In this document: in pieces, positions 1 to 11,451 of the stretch
Layout of the letters: the number at the start of each line of letters is the position of its first letter
How positions within the stretch are numbered: position 1 is the stretch's first letter
Source of the DNA: Lingula anatina
Taxonomy: Eukaryota; Brachiopoda; Lingulata; Lingulida; Lingulidae
Length of the DNA: 64,000 bases
Direction of reading: 5' to 3'
Assembly (NCBI RefSeq): GCF_001039355.2
Contig: NW_019774748.1
Coordinates: 367,721-431,720, forward strand
Translations under genes and position numbers: made by a program
The notes under the pieces: generated by a model
Seen by the model: the letters and a program-made list of their open reading frames with translations, nothing else
The model's database searches: none
Told to the model about the DNA's origin: nothing

Positions 1-2648
1 TGGATTCATGTATCTAAAATCATCTATTGTATTTCTTCACAGATGGTGTTTATTTTTGTCCCAGTGGTAGGAAATCCACCAAAGGACCAAAGCATTGGAT
101 AGCGTATATGCAATTATAACAGAACCAGTGAGACTGCCTGACGATAAAATCATACCTATCGACTGACTGGAGATAAAATCGTTCTTTATCTTGTTTCATC
201 CATCAGCTGAAGCTAAAAACACATTTCATGGCATGGTTAAGATGCCCCCATCTAATTTATCAAGAAAACATTATCCAGTCAAGTTGAAACTTGGCCATGA
301 GCACACGGAACGGACAGAACCTTAATCTGAGCACACCATTATTAGACATACCAGTCTCTAAGGCTCCAGCAGTCTGGCTGGCCAGTGCCTCCAGCACTTG
401 TCGTAGCATGGTCCGTCCTTTAACGCGTCAATGTAATTTCTCCAGTGCTCTCCGTGCTTTTAATTCGAACACTATCCATCGTGCTTCCGATCAGCTTCGA
501 TTCTCCGCTGTGATAGCATTGTGCATTGCGTGGTGGCTTCATTGCCGTATGCTCAGATTATTCTATTTCTCGTTGCACACATCAACAGGCCGATTCAAAT
601 AGCGCAGGTCATGTGACAAGTGATACGTATCTCTGGAGATGGATGATATAAGCGCCAAACGTATCTTCATAGCTTTTTTTTTTGAAAAGCTCACTAACAG
701 CCTAAAAGCTATATTCTGATAACATAAAAGGCCATATCTTATATCTCGCCGAGTGCTGCGAAATAACCTGAGCATTAATCTACATCTATATTGTATCTGA
801 TTATATCTGATTCTCCAGGGAGTAGACCTTCGGCTTTTAATCTAAACTCTAACATATAGACCATATGTGCTTGTGAGACTAGGCTGCTGCGAGGTATTTT
901 ATGACAATTTGTTTTTAAACGTTTATTTCGCACAGAAATAGTGTTAATAATGCTATACAATATATATCACTAAACATGCCATATATGCCTGAATATAAGA
1001 TACAATGTCATCCATAATGAGTGCGAGAGGCTCTCGGAGAACTCTAGAGCGAAATGAAGTAATGTTACCAACCGCAACAAACAACCGCGACGACGTTGCC
1101 AATACTGTAATACATGTTGATGAAAGTTCTATGTTTATGCAGTCACAGTTTCTCAGAGACAATCAATTAATGTGAAAATTTAATTCCATGTCCCTAAGTA
1201 CTCTTTAGCAATTTGTTGATGGTAGACAAAGAGGGAGAGAAATAAAGAGGGAGTGAAATCTGCAAGTTTATCAGTCTCCACATGTTATTTTATGCATATT
1301 AATACATGTACGTTTCGTTCATTCTTCTAAAAATGAAACGATGCATAAATATTCTCCGAACTTTAAATATTCAATATCTGGTGCAACATGGTAGTAAGTG
1401 ACGACATTGTTAAAAGCGCGCACTTCTTTGCACCTTGTGTATGTTTCTTCCGGGTAGAACAGTTCTTGTATCAAACCATTCTACTTAAGCCAACCTTGTA
1501 CATACATATCGTAAATTTTTCAGAGGATTAGCTTATCTATCAATAAATTATCACATCATCTGCTGCAAATACAATAGCAAAATGGAATAGATGTAACTCG
1601 CAAGTCATGTAATAGAATTAACGCATGGGCAAACAAGATTTATTACAATACATGGTACCCAATAATCATTCGATTTCAAAGGAAGCGCCGCAGGAAGTGA
1701 AATAATTGTAGATCTGATAAAATACTTGCAATGAAATAAAACCGATATTTTTTAATCCTGATATTACGGGAAACTGTTCTAACGCTTTCATGCATTCAAA
1801 AATATGGTCACCTTGGCCTGTCGCAGACGTACTGTGTATCTTACACTTAATGCACCAGTGATGCATTTGTTGATCTTGAATTGCAAGTTGGAACAGAGGT
1901 GGGTATCAGGAAAAGATGCTTTCTGTTATTATACTGGTTTCTACATAATTTTGTGGTTCATTTATATTCTGTACGTATCAAATATTTATTGCTGAAGGAC
2001 AGAAGTGGTTAGTTGGTTGTCAAGAATCCCCCATTCCGCTGACAAAGCATGCAGCATCGTTGTTTCCAATACCACTCTGCAACATACATTGTACAGAGAA
2101 CCAGGCTTTCCAGCAAAGTATATTTGTATAGTTGAGCTTGTATTGAGACAGGCTTCGCAACAGCACCACCATAAAATCAGATGTTCAGTGCCTGAGCTCT
2201 GACTTTACTCCCCACAGTACAGTTTCTGAGACTGTTCTGCACGGCGCGCAGGGCGTGGAGGGAGGGATTATCGGGCACCAACGTTCAAAAGCCGTCACCT
2301 TTACTTTTATTGTAAAATATTTTGTTTTGAATTAAAAGTATAGTTAGTCTACAGCACACTGCATCCTATATTAAGCCTTCAACTGATAGCAGCCTGCGGT
2401 TCCCGCATTGCTCTTAAGATATTTTATTGAAAATTCCAAATTTTCTATTTTGGAAAATTCCCATAAAGTAATTCTTAGTAACGGGCCTGGCGCATGGCGT
2501 AGGAAGCCATTAATGCAAACAACATGCGTGTGTAACCGCAAGAAGACAAACTAACATGATACACAACATGTAACATTACCACAAGCAACATAGTTCACCC
2601 TGGTCAAGTTTTGTTTACTGGGCGTGTTAGCCACAATACAACACAAGC

Positions 2649-2671
2649 AAAAAAAAAAAAAAAAAAAAAAA
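2649..2671. repeat. Poly-A tract
   Basis: Uninterrupted run of about 23 A residues in non-coding DNA. No adjoining retroposon body is recognisable. Confidence 0.9.
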
Positions 2672-4464
2672 CCTTGTGTTCAGTAATTTTCACAAAAGAT
2701 GCGTTTTATATGTAAAGTTTTCGTCAAGTAGACGTATCATTTGCAATGTAGAAAATGTAGAGGGTCAAAGGTTAATGCTGATTTTATTCTATCATGCGGA
2801 AATTATTAACTTTTGCAGTTTTGTAAGGGTATTGTTTGGAACACTTTAGAACCCACCACATGACTGTGGTGAAGCTGTGTAGAGGTGGCTTACTGTTGAC
2901 CTGGCAACTATCAGATCCATTGCCTTTTTTATGTGTAAACTCATCTATGCATAGCATGTTCCATTAATGCCACACTATAAGAACATTGCGTGCGTGAAGT
3001 CATTTTTTGCAGAGTTTGATGCGCCATAAGAAAAAAATAAAGTGCGGTAAGTAGTGTAAACAACACGTTATCTATACGTACCTCCTTCATGATAACCCAC
3101 GGACCACATTGTTCTCCACGTGCCTCACGTGTAGTAAACGTGGAAATGAAAACAATATATAAGAAGCGTGGGTTACTCTTGTGAAATGTGAAATGTGAAA
3201 CTTTTTAAAAGCAACAAAAACGCAAATCTTTACTAAATGTCAAACTGTTGTTAGGGGACTAAACTTTTTTTAGTAAATGTGCCTTTTTGAAAATGAAGAT
3301 GACATACATAGATAACTTACATAAAGATCATTGCCAATCAAACCCTTTAATTAATTTCCCAGAAGATCTACCCTCTTCCAGAGCGGCAGACATCATAGGC
3401 ACATTTTCCACCAGCCAGTTAGAAGATTCACCATATTTAGTCAAAGACATTTTTTGTGAATATCTAGTGAAAATTAATCTGTGGTCCTGGTAGAGGGTAG
3501 ACGAGCCCAATGATGTGACTATCGTCTATTTATCACTTTCTTGCTTGACCGTCAGCTTTTTTAGAAGTTTAAAGGAGGTTGGTAGGAAAACAAAATTGCG
3601 AAATACAGGATAATGTGTATCTAAGGAAAACATTTACGTTACCTAGTACTTAAACGAGAATTTATCCACCACAGACCTTAATTTAACGTAAAAAAAGTTC
3701 CTGTCAGCTATGGAGTGTTTGAAAAAGAGGTATGGAACATAACATAAATTCGTGTCTCTGTGGCTATAGAGAGTCTTGAATTATTTATGATACATGTTGC
3801 TTGCATTAAGTAAACAATGTGGCACCGTGTGTCTCTAACTCCTGTACAACTATTATAATAGAGACTGGACTGTTTACATGCATAGTTGGCCCCTAACATA
3901 GTATCCAAAACTAAAGTATAGTCCTCTGTGGTAAAACACCGGTAAACTCGTCTGCTCTTACTTAACTACCCCGCCCCTATAATGGCTCAGCAACAGAGGA
4001 TGAAAATGGTGGGGTTGGGTGTAATCACAAATATTTTGTAACCCGTCAGAATGTACAAAGTAAGTGTTTGCTAGTCACTAATCATGGCTTGGCATTTACC
4101 TCTTCATTGGTAACATCATCGACATTTAATTGAAAAAAATAAAAGAGAACCTTTCCTGCATCACTCCCAAATCTGAATATCTGCAAGGCAAAAATAGACA
4201 TTTAACTGGCTTAATACTGACTAATCGGATTCATTTGGATAGATCTATGCGGGATAAGAATTTAGAAGATATGCGCATGCCCCTTGACAGTCCACGAGCA
4301 TCAACCTTCTCCGTTTTACTTCAATTGTGTTCCATCGAGGGTAAAATAATGTCTATTCCAATCCACAAGGCATACAACTATTGATTAATAATTCAGCAAC
4401 GCTTTCAATTAAAGGTTGGGTCGAGGCTGATGTTTAGGGAAATTATTGTCTGGAAAGCACTTGT

Positions 4465-4466
<2 letters not shown>

Positions 4467-4495
<29 letters not shown>
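4467..4495. repeat. Poly-A tract
   Basis: Run of 29 A residues. It could be a microsatellite or the tail of an old retroposon; no retroposon body is recognisable beside it. Confidence 0.9.
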
Positions 4496-4497
<2 letters not shown>

Positions 4498-5246
4498 TAT
4501 CTATCATAGAGCATCATAGCTCGTATTATGCTTATTCATCACAGCGGCGAAAAACACCTTAATAAATGGAAGTATAACATTTGCTTCAAATATTATATGT
4601 ATTACAAAGTAATAATAGCGTAATAAACTGGTATGAATGCTTCTTAACAGTAGGTCAAATACAAGAACATGTGTCTAAAACACAAAAAAACGCTGGTAAA
4701 TTCTTCACAGCCGCACTGTTTTAACATAAACCTGGTCATATCCACTCAAAATATTCACCTAATTCACCTAATTCTATACGATTACGATAATTATGATATG
4801 TAAATGTAGATATCCCGTTACTAATTACATACACAGCCTAACAAATGACTATCATAACAACCCCTCATTCAAATGAATACGAGCCCAGTGGCACTAGTGA
4901 TAAAATGTGAATACCTATGTCTATACATATGTGAATACATATGTCAAACTGGGAAGATCGGATCAAGGAAAGTGTCACACCCCAGCGACCTTGTGAATGT
5001 GGCGTGACAAAGCCTTACTTTGAAAACTGCAGTGGTTTACATGTGGCTGCAGGTTTTGGGTCGCTGGGCTTGTGCACACACACTTCTATTACAAGTTTTA
5101 TTTACAATTATATATAAGGTATGCACTTACAGGCGGTTGAGGTTTCACATGAGGGCGTGCATTGAACAAAACAACGGCCAAATTCCTATGGGAGTTGACA
5201 GCATTCTAGCCAGGCTACGAATAAACGCCTACTCAGTTAATTCTCA

Positions 5247-5251
<5 letters not shown>

Positions 5252-5287
<36 letters not shown>

Positions 5288-5288
5288 A
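5252..5288. repeat. GA dinucleotide microsatellite
   Basis: About 16 AG/GA units with a small interruption at the right end. In one frame it gives an Arg-Glu repeat, which explains the long fortuitous open frame over it. Confidence 0.95.
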
Positions 5289-5508
5289 GCAGCAGCAAAT
5301 ATACCAAATACAATATCAAACAAACGTCTGTGTTTTTTTATGTGATATACAAGGCGACGAAACACACTCAAGTGTAAAATATGTACCAGAGAGGTCACAG
5401 CTTATTCTTACAGCTAGGACACGGACCCCTCGTTTTCATAGTCTCAATGACCAAATCAAATTCCGAATCATATTCTCATGCCAGCTAGTTAAATAATAAT
5501 GTCACTTA

Positions 5509-5777
5509 GGGCCCATTCCCAATGAAACTATCGTTTTGCCTCGATCGATCCAACTGCTCGGGTACTCTAGCTTAATGCAATCAGACTAACAAATAAACAC
5601 GTCTCCTCTTGTTTCCGACGTACTCGTATAATTACCAGCTTTTCTGTATTCTGCTCAACACCAGGGCGAGGCATGTTAATAAGTTAATCTGAATGCATTC
5701 ACCGAGAGTCCCTATCGAGAGTCTCCGCGGAGTTGGATCGATCTACATGGAACGACAGTTTTATTGGGAATAGGCTC
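5509..5777. mobile_element. MITE-like element, TTA target duplication
   Basis: A 269-bp non-coding segment with imperfect terminal inverted repeats of about 50 bp. The left end begins gggcccattcccaatgaaac and the reverse complement of the right end begins gagcctattcccaataaaac. Inside the arms both share cgatcgatccaact. The element is flanked by direct TTA copies (5506-5508 and 5778-5780). TTA duplications and long TIRs are typical of PIF/Harbinger-derived MITEs. There is no transposase. Confidence 0.82.
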
Positions 5778-6055
5778 TTAGTCCGAGTGCTAATTTTGCA
5801 CACAAGGTTTCAGAGATGGGCTGGTCTTTTACAAGTTCTATGTGGCAAGTAATTACACAGTGGATGTCCTATCATTCTTCTTAATGTGTGTAGTCAATAG
5901 AGCAGTGTCAGTTTGATCAATAGTGCATTTGGTTACAAAAACTTTGGGTCGAATTCCCCTTTAACAAAATGCCCCATTAACATAGCACCATTATCTACAA
6001 GTACGTCAATATCTATTAACTTAAGATAAGCTTACACATAATGTTTTGTACTTAC

Positions 6056-6275
6056 TGTCGGTGACTTGTAAAACTGTCACCATTCCAACGTCATCTGGGG
6101 GTAGCTTCTTAACCCTGGAAGCAGACATGTCCAGTTTCGGTTCCATACTTCCTAGGGAGCGTACACTGGGACCATCGGCCGGTGAGGACGTTCTTTGGGA
6201 ACCCAGACCCGAGTCCACATCTGTGCTAGTCGGGCTCAGTGCGTCCGGTAGAATATTTGAAACGCGACTAAACAT
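6056..6275 (-). CDS. Probable first coding exon of an unidentified gene
   Basis: Seventy-three codons from ATG at 6275 to a strong donor (A|gtaagt) after 6056, ending in phase 1. The peptide is Ser/Pro/Asp-rich and probably disordered (for example DSGLGSQRTSSPADGPS), followed by a more ordered end with RVKKLPPDDVGMVTVLQVTD. The local base composition is richer in GC and CpG than its surroundings, as expected for a promoter-proximal exon. I do not recognise the family. Later exons should lie at lower coordinates, but none could be joined with confidence; one short candidate near 1.1 kb is listed under rejected items. The gene may leave the window at its left edge. A chance open frame remains possible. 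Confidence 0.45.
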
Positions 6276-7578
6276 TGCTGCGTGCTGCGTGCTACTGCTA
6301 GTTTGATTGATTAAACTGGATATGCAACAGAAGTCCCACTAGAACTGAAGTCAAAGGGTTAGATTGCCGATATTATTACTAGGCAACATTATTTAGTACG
6401 ATCCAATAATACCGCATGCTGACGCGGTCTGTTTTTGACCTAAATGTTGCTGCAGCTTAACACTGTCTAAGTTGTAGCTGTATGTCCCACTACCGCACGA
6501 AAGTCGAATCAACACCTTAGACTTCCTCGTGAAATATATACTTCAAAAGAGTGTGTGCTGTAAGGAACAATGGGAAGCCTACCTCCTATCCGCCTGCCAT
6601 TCACGTCCCTTTGTAGCTAAATCAATACCAGCCAGTACGCATTCGTCCCGCTGAATCTACATTGTGGAATCGCAATGTGCACCAGGTATTTCAATTACAA
6701 TGAATGACGCGTGTATAGACTTAAAGGCTGCTGGTTGAGAGACCCTTTCGTTCAATGTGGATGGACTAAGTTTTCGTCCTACCAGCTAATACCGTGACGA
6801 CAGCACTGCGACTACTTGGTTACAGGTATGACACTTGCATATCTGCACGACACGGTTGACCAAGATAATTGATGGAGATGGGCAAACGTTTCACCAATGA
6901 AACATTAACCGCGCGAACGACTGCGACTTCTTAGTATGTTTTGTCATCCTTTAATCATGGGGGACAGCGCTAAATGATGGCTATGCGGTCATACTTAAAA
7001 GTATGTCAAAATGACATCGGTCACGGTGTCTTGTCATGGTATTTGTGGAGGCAGAGTGCTTATGTTTTATCGCTCTGTTTTATCAGCTATTTATGTTCGC
7101 TCTCATGCTAATTATTTGAATGTATTTTGGTATTATGATTCTCTACAAAAAGTTGAGTTAGACCTGGCATATCCCCTAAAACAGGCAATTGCACGTTAGA
7201 TAAAGACAACCAGATCAACGAACTCGAGTCCAACAGTATTAGTGCAATGAGAATTATACGTATCGATTTGTCACAATCCTTTGAGAGAAAACGTTTTGTT
7301 TTTGTATATGGGTTATAGAATATTAAAATCCTGTCAATATTTCATTCCTCAAGTCATACTTCATATTTCTAAAATTACCTTTGATTCATGTTGCGCTTGA
7401 TAAGTAATAATAATAGTGGCGACTGGATTGCTTTTCCAAAGCGGGAAAGAAGACTTGAATAAGCTACATTTACTAATTTCTGTTTAAATGCAGTTCTTGC
7501 TAATGTATTTAGAAAGTATTCTTATGTCCTTTCCTGCATTCTTTTTTATACTTTTACACCAGACTTATATACCAGACC

Positions 7579-7627
<49 letters not shown>

Positions 7628-9353
7628 CTGACTATCAGTTACACAAGTCTACAAATTACCTAACTTTCTATGCATTGAAATATACCTTAACAGTGGAGCT
7701 GCTGGGGTGGACGATGCAACATTTTCTTTTTTTAAAAGAGTGGCCTATACTTTATGAAGTCAAAGCCATTTATCATTGTCTCATTTGAGTTGTTCATTAT
7801 GGAATTGCATTTGTTGTTGCCAAAAACATACCTAACAGTAATTTAGACGTTTTTGACTAACCATGCGTGGCACCTTAACCGTATTAAACCGGTCATGAAA
7901 CAGGCGCCACGACAAAGGCTTTTTAAAAAATTACAAAATTAGTTTAGATTCATCTGGACAAGTACTAGTCTAATGATGGCATTTATCCGCCACAAGCACC
8001 ACTGCCAAGATTGGCAGATAAGTCCCATGAATAATGATGAATATTCTGTAGCACAGAAACTGGGTCACGGTGAAGGCAAAATTGACAAATTGGGCATCAA
8101 TGTCTTAAGACAGTATATATGTATATATAGGTATACAAGCATCTCTCGACTCACTCCGGACATTACGACCCTGTGATACCTGGGTACCAGGTGCCTCTGA
8201 AATAGCATACGAAATTAAAGTATCAGAGATACAACAATTTTGATACAGACTGCTAGCACACCCCGTAGTCAGAGAGAAAGACATTCCCGCTCTGTTTAGA
8301 CATGATTTCTGTATACGAGCTACTCGTGTTTGGTTCATTTTATCTGGTCCAAAATCGAACATTTGATCTTGAAAACGGCATTTTGAAGGTGTGATTCCTT
8401 TTTTTTTCTTACAGTGTCCTGAACAAGAAATAAAAACTGCTGTATTAAGAATTTGCCAAATGAGATGATTGAATGGAATTCCACTTTTGACAGTTTTTGC
8501 GATTATGTATTTACGCAGTTGTCTGAAGACGTCAATGCATGCAATGATGAATTATAGGACACTTAACACGTTAATCTTTTGAGTTTATGAAGTAGGCCTA
8601 GTGATTATATCCTTAAGGTTTCAAATCGCGAAATATCCCAATAGACCTGCGCCATAAAAGTAGTTCTCAGATACAATCAGGGTCAATATAGAATGTAGAT
8701 AAATATCTATGAAATGCTATGAGGATGATTATTCTCATATCCAAGCTAAATTCCTGCCCCAAACATTTCAAACATTCAGACGCTTTTCATAAACGAGGAC
8801 AATTAACTTGTCAATTTTAAACGGACAACAATTTACATGCACATTACACTGTCCTAGAAAATCATCTTAGGGTCATGTACAATTATAGTTGTGGTATCAC
8901 CCGAGGCTCTCTTATCGTGAGAAACTGGAGTGATGGCCGTTTACTGCGGATGACAAGTACGAGAGTAGATTAAAAAGGACGTAGATTAAATCTCAACTAT
9001 ATCTTTTAATCATGTTTTTGAAATAAGGCGTTATAGTCTTTTCATTACTTAAAAAATTACTAATAGCTGCTCGGATGACAGAGAAAATTGAAAATAACCT
9101 TTCTTTCTTTTTTAAAAAAATTACAACGCTGGTATTGCGTCATTCGGGAGCTCGTGGAATAGAATATGACGGTTTAGAAAAGCAAAATCGCATAACGTAA
9201 TTATATTTTATTTATCATTTGCACCTGGTAACAGTAGTTTTTGTGATCAAATGTCATTGTCTTTACTTGTCAAGGCTCTTAAGATGCAGGAAGATATATG
9301 TGCATACCATTTAACAAACTGAGCCTGGTCACCTGGCCCTGGTTTCACAAAAA
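6276..9353. other. Non-coding stretch with AAT microsatellite
   Basis: No supportable gene. It would contain the promoter of the minus-strand exon ending at 6275 if that exon is real. An AAT trinucleotide microsatellite lies at about 7579-7624. Short open frames show no domain or motif. Confidence 0.6.
7579..7624. repeat. AAT trinucleotide microsatellite
   Basis: About 15 tandem AAT/ATA units. Confidence 0.95.
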
Positions 9354-9355
9354 TA

Positions 9356-9598
9356 TGGGAGACCGGGGCTAGTTGGGTAAGTAGGCCCCTCATCAAGTCT
9401 CTTTAATAAAGTTACTTTAAGATGCTAAATTATTTCATTTGGGCTCACTGCCGACGCTTTCTTAGCACTATTGGATACGGTCACTTTACAAAATTATGTG
9501 ATCAATTCTTTTACCCCATAGTTACTTTGTCATAAATTGATGGGGTGGGGGGGGGGGGGGCTAACTTACCCCGGGGTCCAACCAGCCCCGGTCTCCCC
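9356..9598. mobile_element. MITE-like element, TA target duplication
   Basis: A 243-bp segment whose ends are inverted repeats. The left end reads gggagaccggggctagttgg and the right end reverse-complements to gggagaccggggctggttgg, with further inverted similarity (ttgggtaagt / ccggggtaagtt) inside. It is flanked by TA on both sides (9354-9355 and 9599-9600). It contains a G-homopolymer near 9542-9560 and has no coding capacity. The TA duplication suggests a Tc1/mariner-type or other TA-inserting superfamily; the exact family is not determined. Confidence 0.75.
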
Positions 9599-11111
9599 TA
9601 CTTAAGTCAGGTTCCCTTGCTAATAACTCAATTAATCTTTTCATGGTCACATGCTCATATCTTACCCTATCAGGAACAGTGTTACAACACTTTCATGGAA
9701 ATCCTAGTCAACTAAGCCAGGAACTATGGCTAAAGTTTTTTTTTCTTTTTGAAGCTGCATGGGTCCTGGTCCCATTATACTGCTAATCTTAGCGTATATT
9801 CGAATTATTCAAAAAGCCATTATGTTTCGAAGGCTATCCCTTATTTATTTTCTTTACTTTGTGATTACAGATTCAGACATGGGGAAAACTTTGAAACTCT
9901 GAAGGTCCGGAGGACCTGCGCTGCAGGAAATCTGCAGTACCTCCCAAAATTTGGTGCTACCCCGAACTAAATATTAATTTATTTCCTTTAGTCTGTGTTT
10001 ACAAGTAAGTTTTTATTATGCGTTGTGTTTTCACATAAACCTTGCCAGTCCAAAAGACCCGCGATATCAATAATCTTGCAGGTCCTCTGGCATTTCATGA
10101 CCTGTCGGACCGTCAGGTTCCTAATGTCTGCAGATTACAGATGATTCAGTCTCACGTAGTACATTAGGTGCACAAAAATAAGTTAGATTGTTTCCAAAGA
10201 TTTTGTGATTTTACAGAGAATACAGGGCTTGTCTATTACAGTCAAAGGGGGGGGGGGGGTACATGCATGTGCATAAATTATAAACCAGTGGACATCCTTC
10301 ATAATCTAGCGAAGATTTGTGAAAAAAAAACGGCATAAAACTAACCAAATAAACATATATCTAGTACGAGAAGTCGTGCTGTAAGTTTTTTGGTCATATT
10401 ACGGTGCTGATATGACACTGAATGAATTTATTCAACCAGGCAGATATCCCTTTACCTGTGCAGGTCGCCTGCACTTGTTCACAATAACTCATGCAAAGAG
10501 ACGCCTTTGATGATCACAAGCCAGAAAAAAATAAACCCAGATGTATTATATTTCAAAAGACAATTCCTTCGATTTCCTTCTTTTAAATAGGTCGCTGTAC
10601 ACATCAGAGTTTTTTCTGTGACTTATTTTAAGTGTTTGTCGGATATTAGATCTAGTCTTCGTCAGTTATTATATGAACTCTTCAAAGCTGGTTTGAGCTT
10701 TAAAAAAACTCCATTAGTTATTTGATGCTGTAATAGAATATAATTGAACAGTCCCACTCGTGCGTTAATATAATGGACCAACAAACTTGTGATATAGATA
10801 GATTGAAAATATAATGTCTTACACAACAACCATAGGATCGTTGACATTTCACAAACTCTCCAATTAGTTTCCAGCACCATAAAAATGTGTCACACGAGAA
10901 ATAAACGCTGACTATATTTTTGTAACGAGGATATATTTCATATGCTACTAATACCAATTTTATGTGCAACAAATAAAACAGATAACAGACTTGAGAAATG
11001 TCAACATTTGATGTATTAATAATGTTTGAAAACGGTGTAGTGATTCAAAATCTATTTACTGATTGCTCTCAAATGTTTAACGGAATAGACAGTGGACATA
11101 GGGATCGAAAC
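9599..11111. other. Intergenic stretch downstream of PCSK1
   Basis: Non-coding sequence beyond the 3' end of the minus-strand convertase gene. It includes a G-run near 10246-10258. No gene is supported. Confidence 0.6.
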
Positions 11112-11117
11112 TTTATT
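11112..11117 (-). terminator. Candidate PCSK1 polyadenylation signal
   Basis: AATAAA on the minus strand about 335 nt beyond the PCSK1 stop codon. Position and sequence fit a 3'-UTR cleavage signal; use is inferred. Confidence 0.5.
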
Positions 11118-11451
11118 GAAATGTGTTAGATGTTACAAAAATTGAATAACAACCAACACAACAAAATACGTGATTTTCCCGTAACATGATGCCAGATCTT
11201 AGTGACCACAATAATACTGCTTCAGACCACAAAATATACTGATATTTATGTTTCCGTGCAGTGCGTACAAAAATAGTTTCCTTTTCTCTCCGTAAAATTT
11301 GATTTGAAGATTGACAGAAATCTGAATTTTGATACCGTAATCAGATAAGGCTTGATCCAGTCCCCGCTTGCACACGTGATTGAAGACACAAACAAAACCA
11401 GTTTCCATAACACGTTTGTCTGTGCTCTCAATCACGTCGGCAGTGGGCAAC

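Larger units (their letters stand above)
1..5505. other. Anonymous non-coding stretch
   Basis: I see no gene here that I can support. Open frames are short (under about 85 codons), lack recognisable motifs and are not joined by convincing splice sites. The exception in length is a 158-codon frame around 5020-5496, which runs through a GA microsatellite and looks fortuitous. The stretch holds poly-A tracts (2649-2671, 4467-4495) and the GA repeat near 5252-5288. If the minus-strand exon at 6056-6275 is real, this stretch should contain its first intron or later exons. Confidence 0.6.

Noticed and set aside
953-1110. Short minus-strand piece (ttacag acceptor, then LATSSRLFVAV) that could follow the 6056-6275 exon in phase
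   Set aside because: Only about 12 codons before a weak donor, about 5 kb away, with no recognisable domain; too little to support a join.
4130-4384. 84-codon plus-strand open frame
   Set aside because: No recognisable motif, splice context or compositional support.
5020-5496. 158-codon plus-strand open frame
   Set aside because: It is extended by a GA microsatellite (Arg-Glu repeat), has no domain and overlaps a non-coding region beside a MITE.
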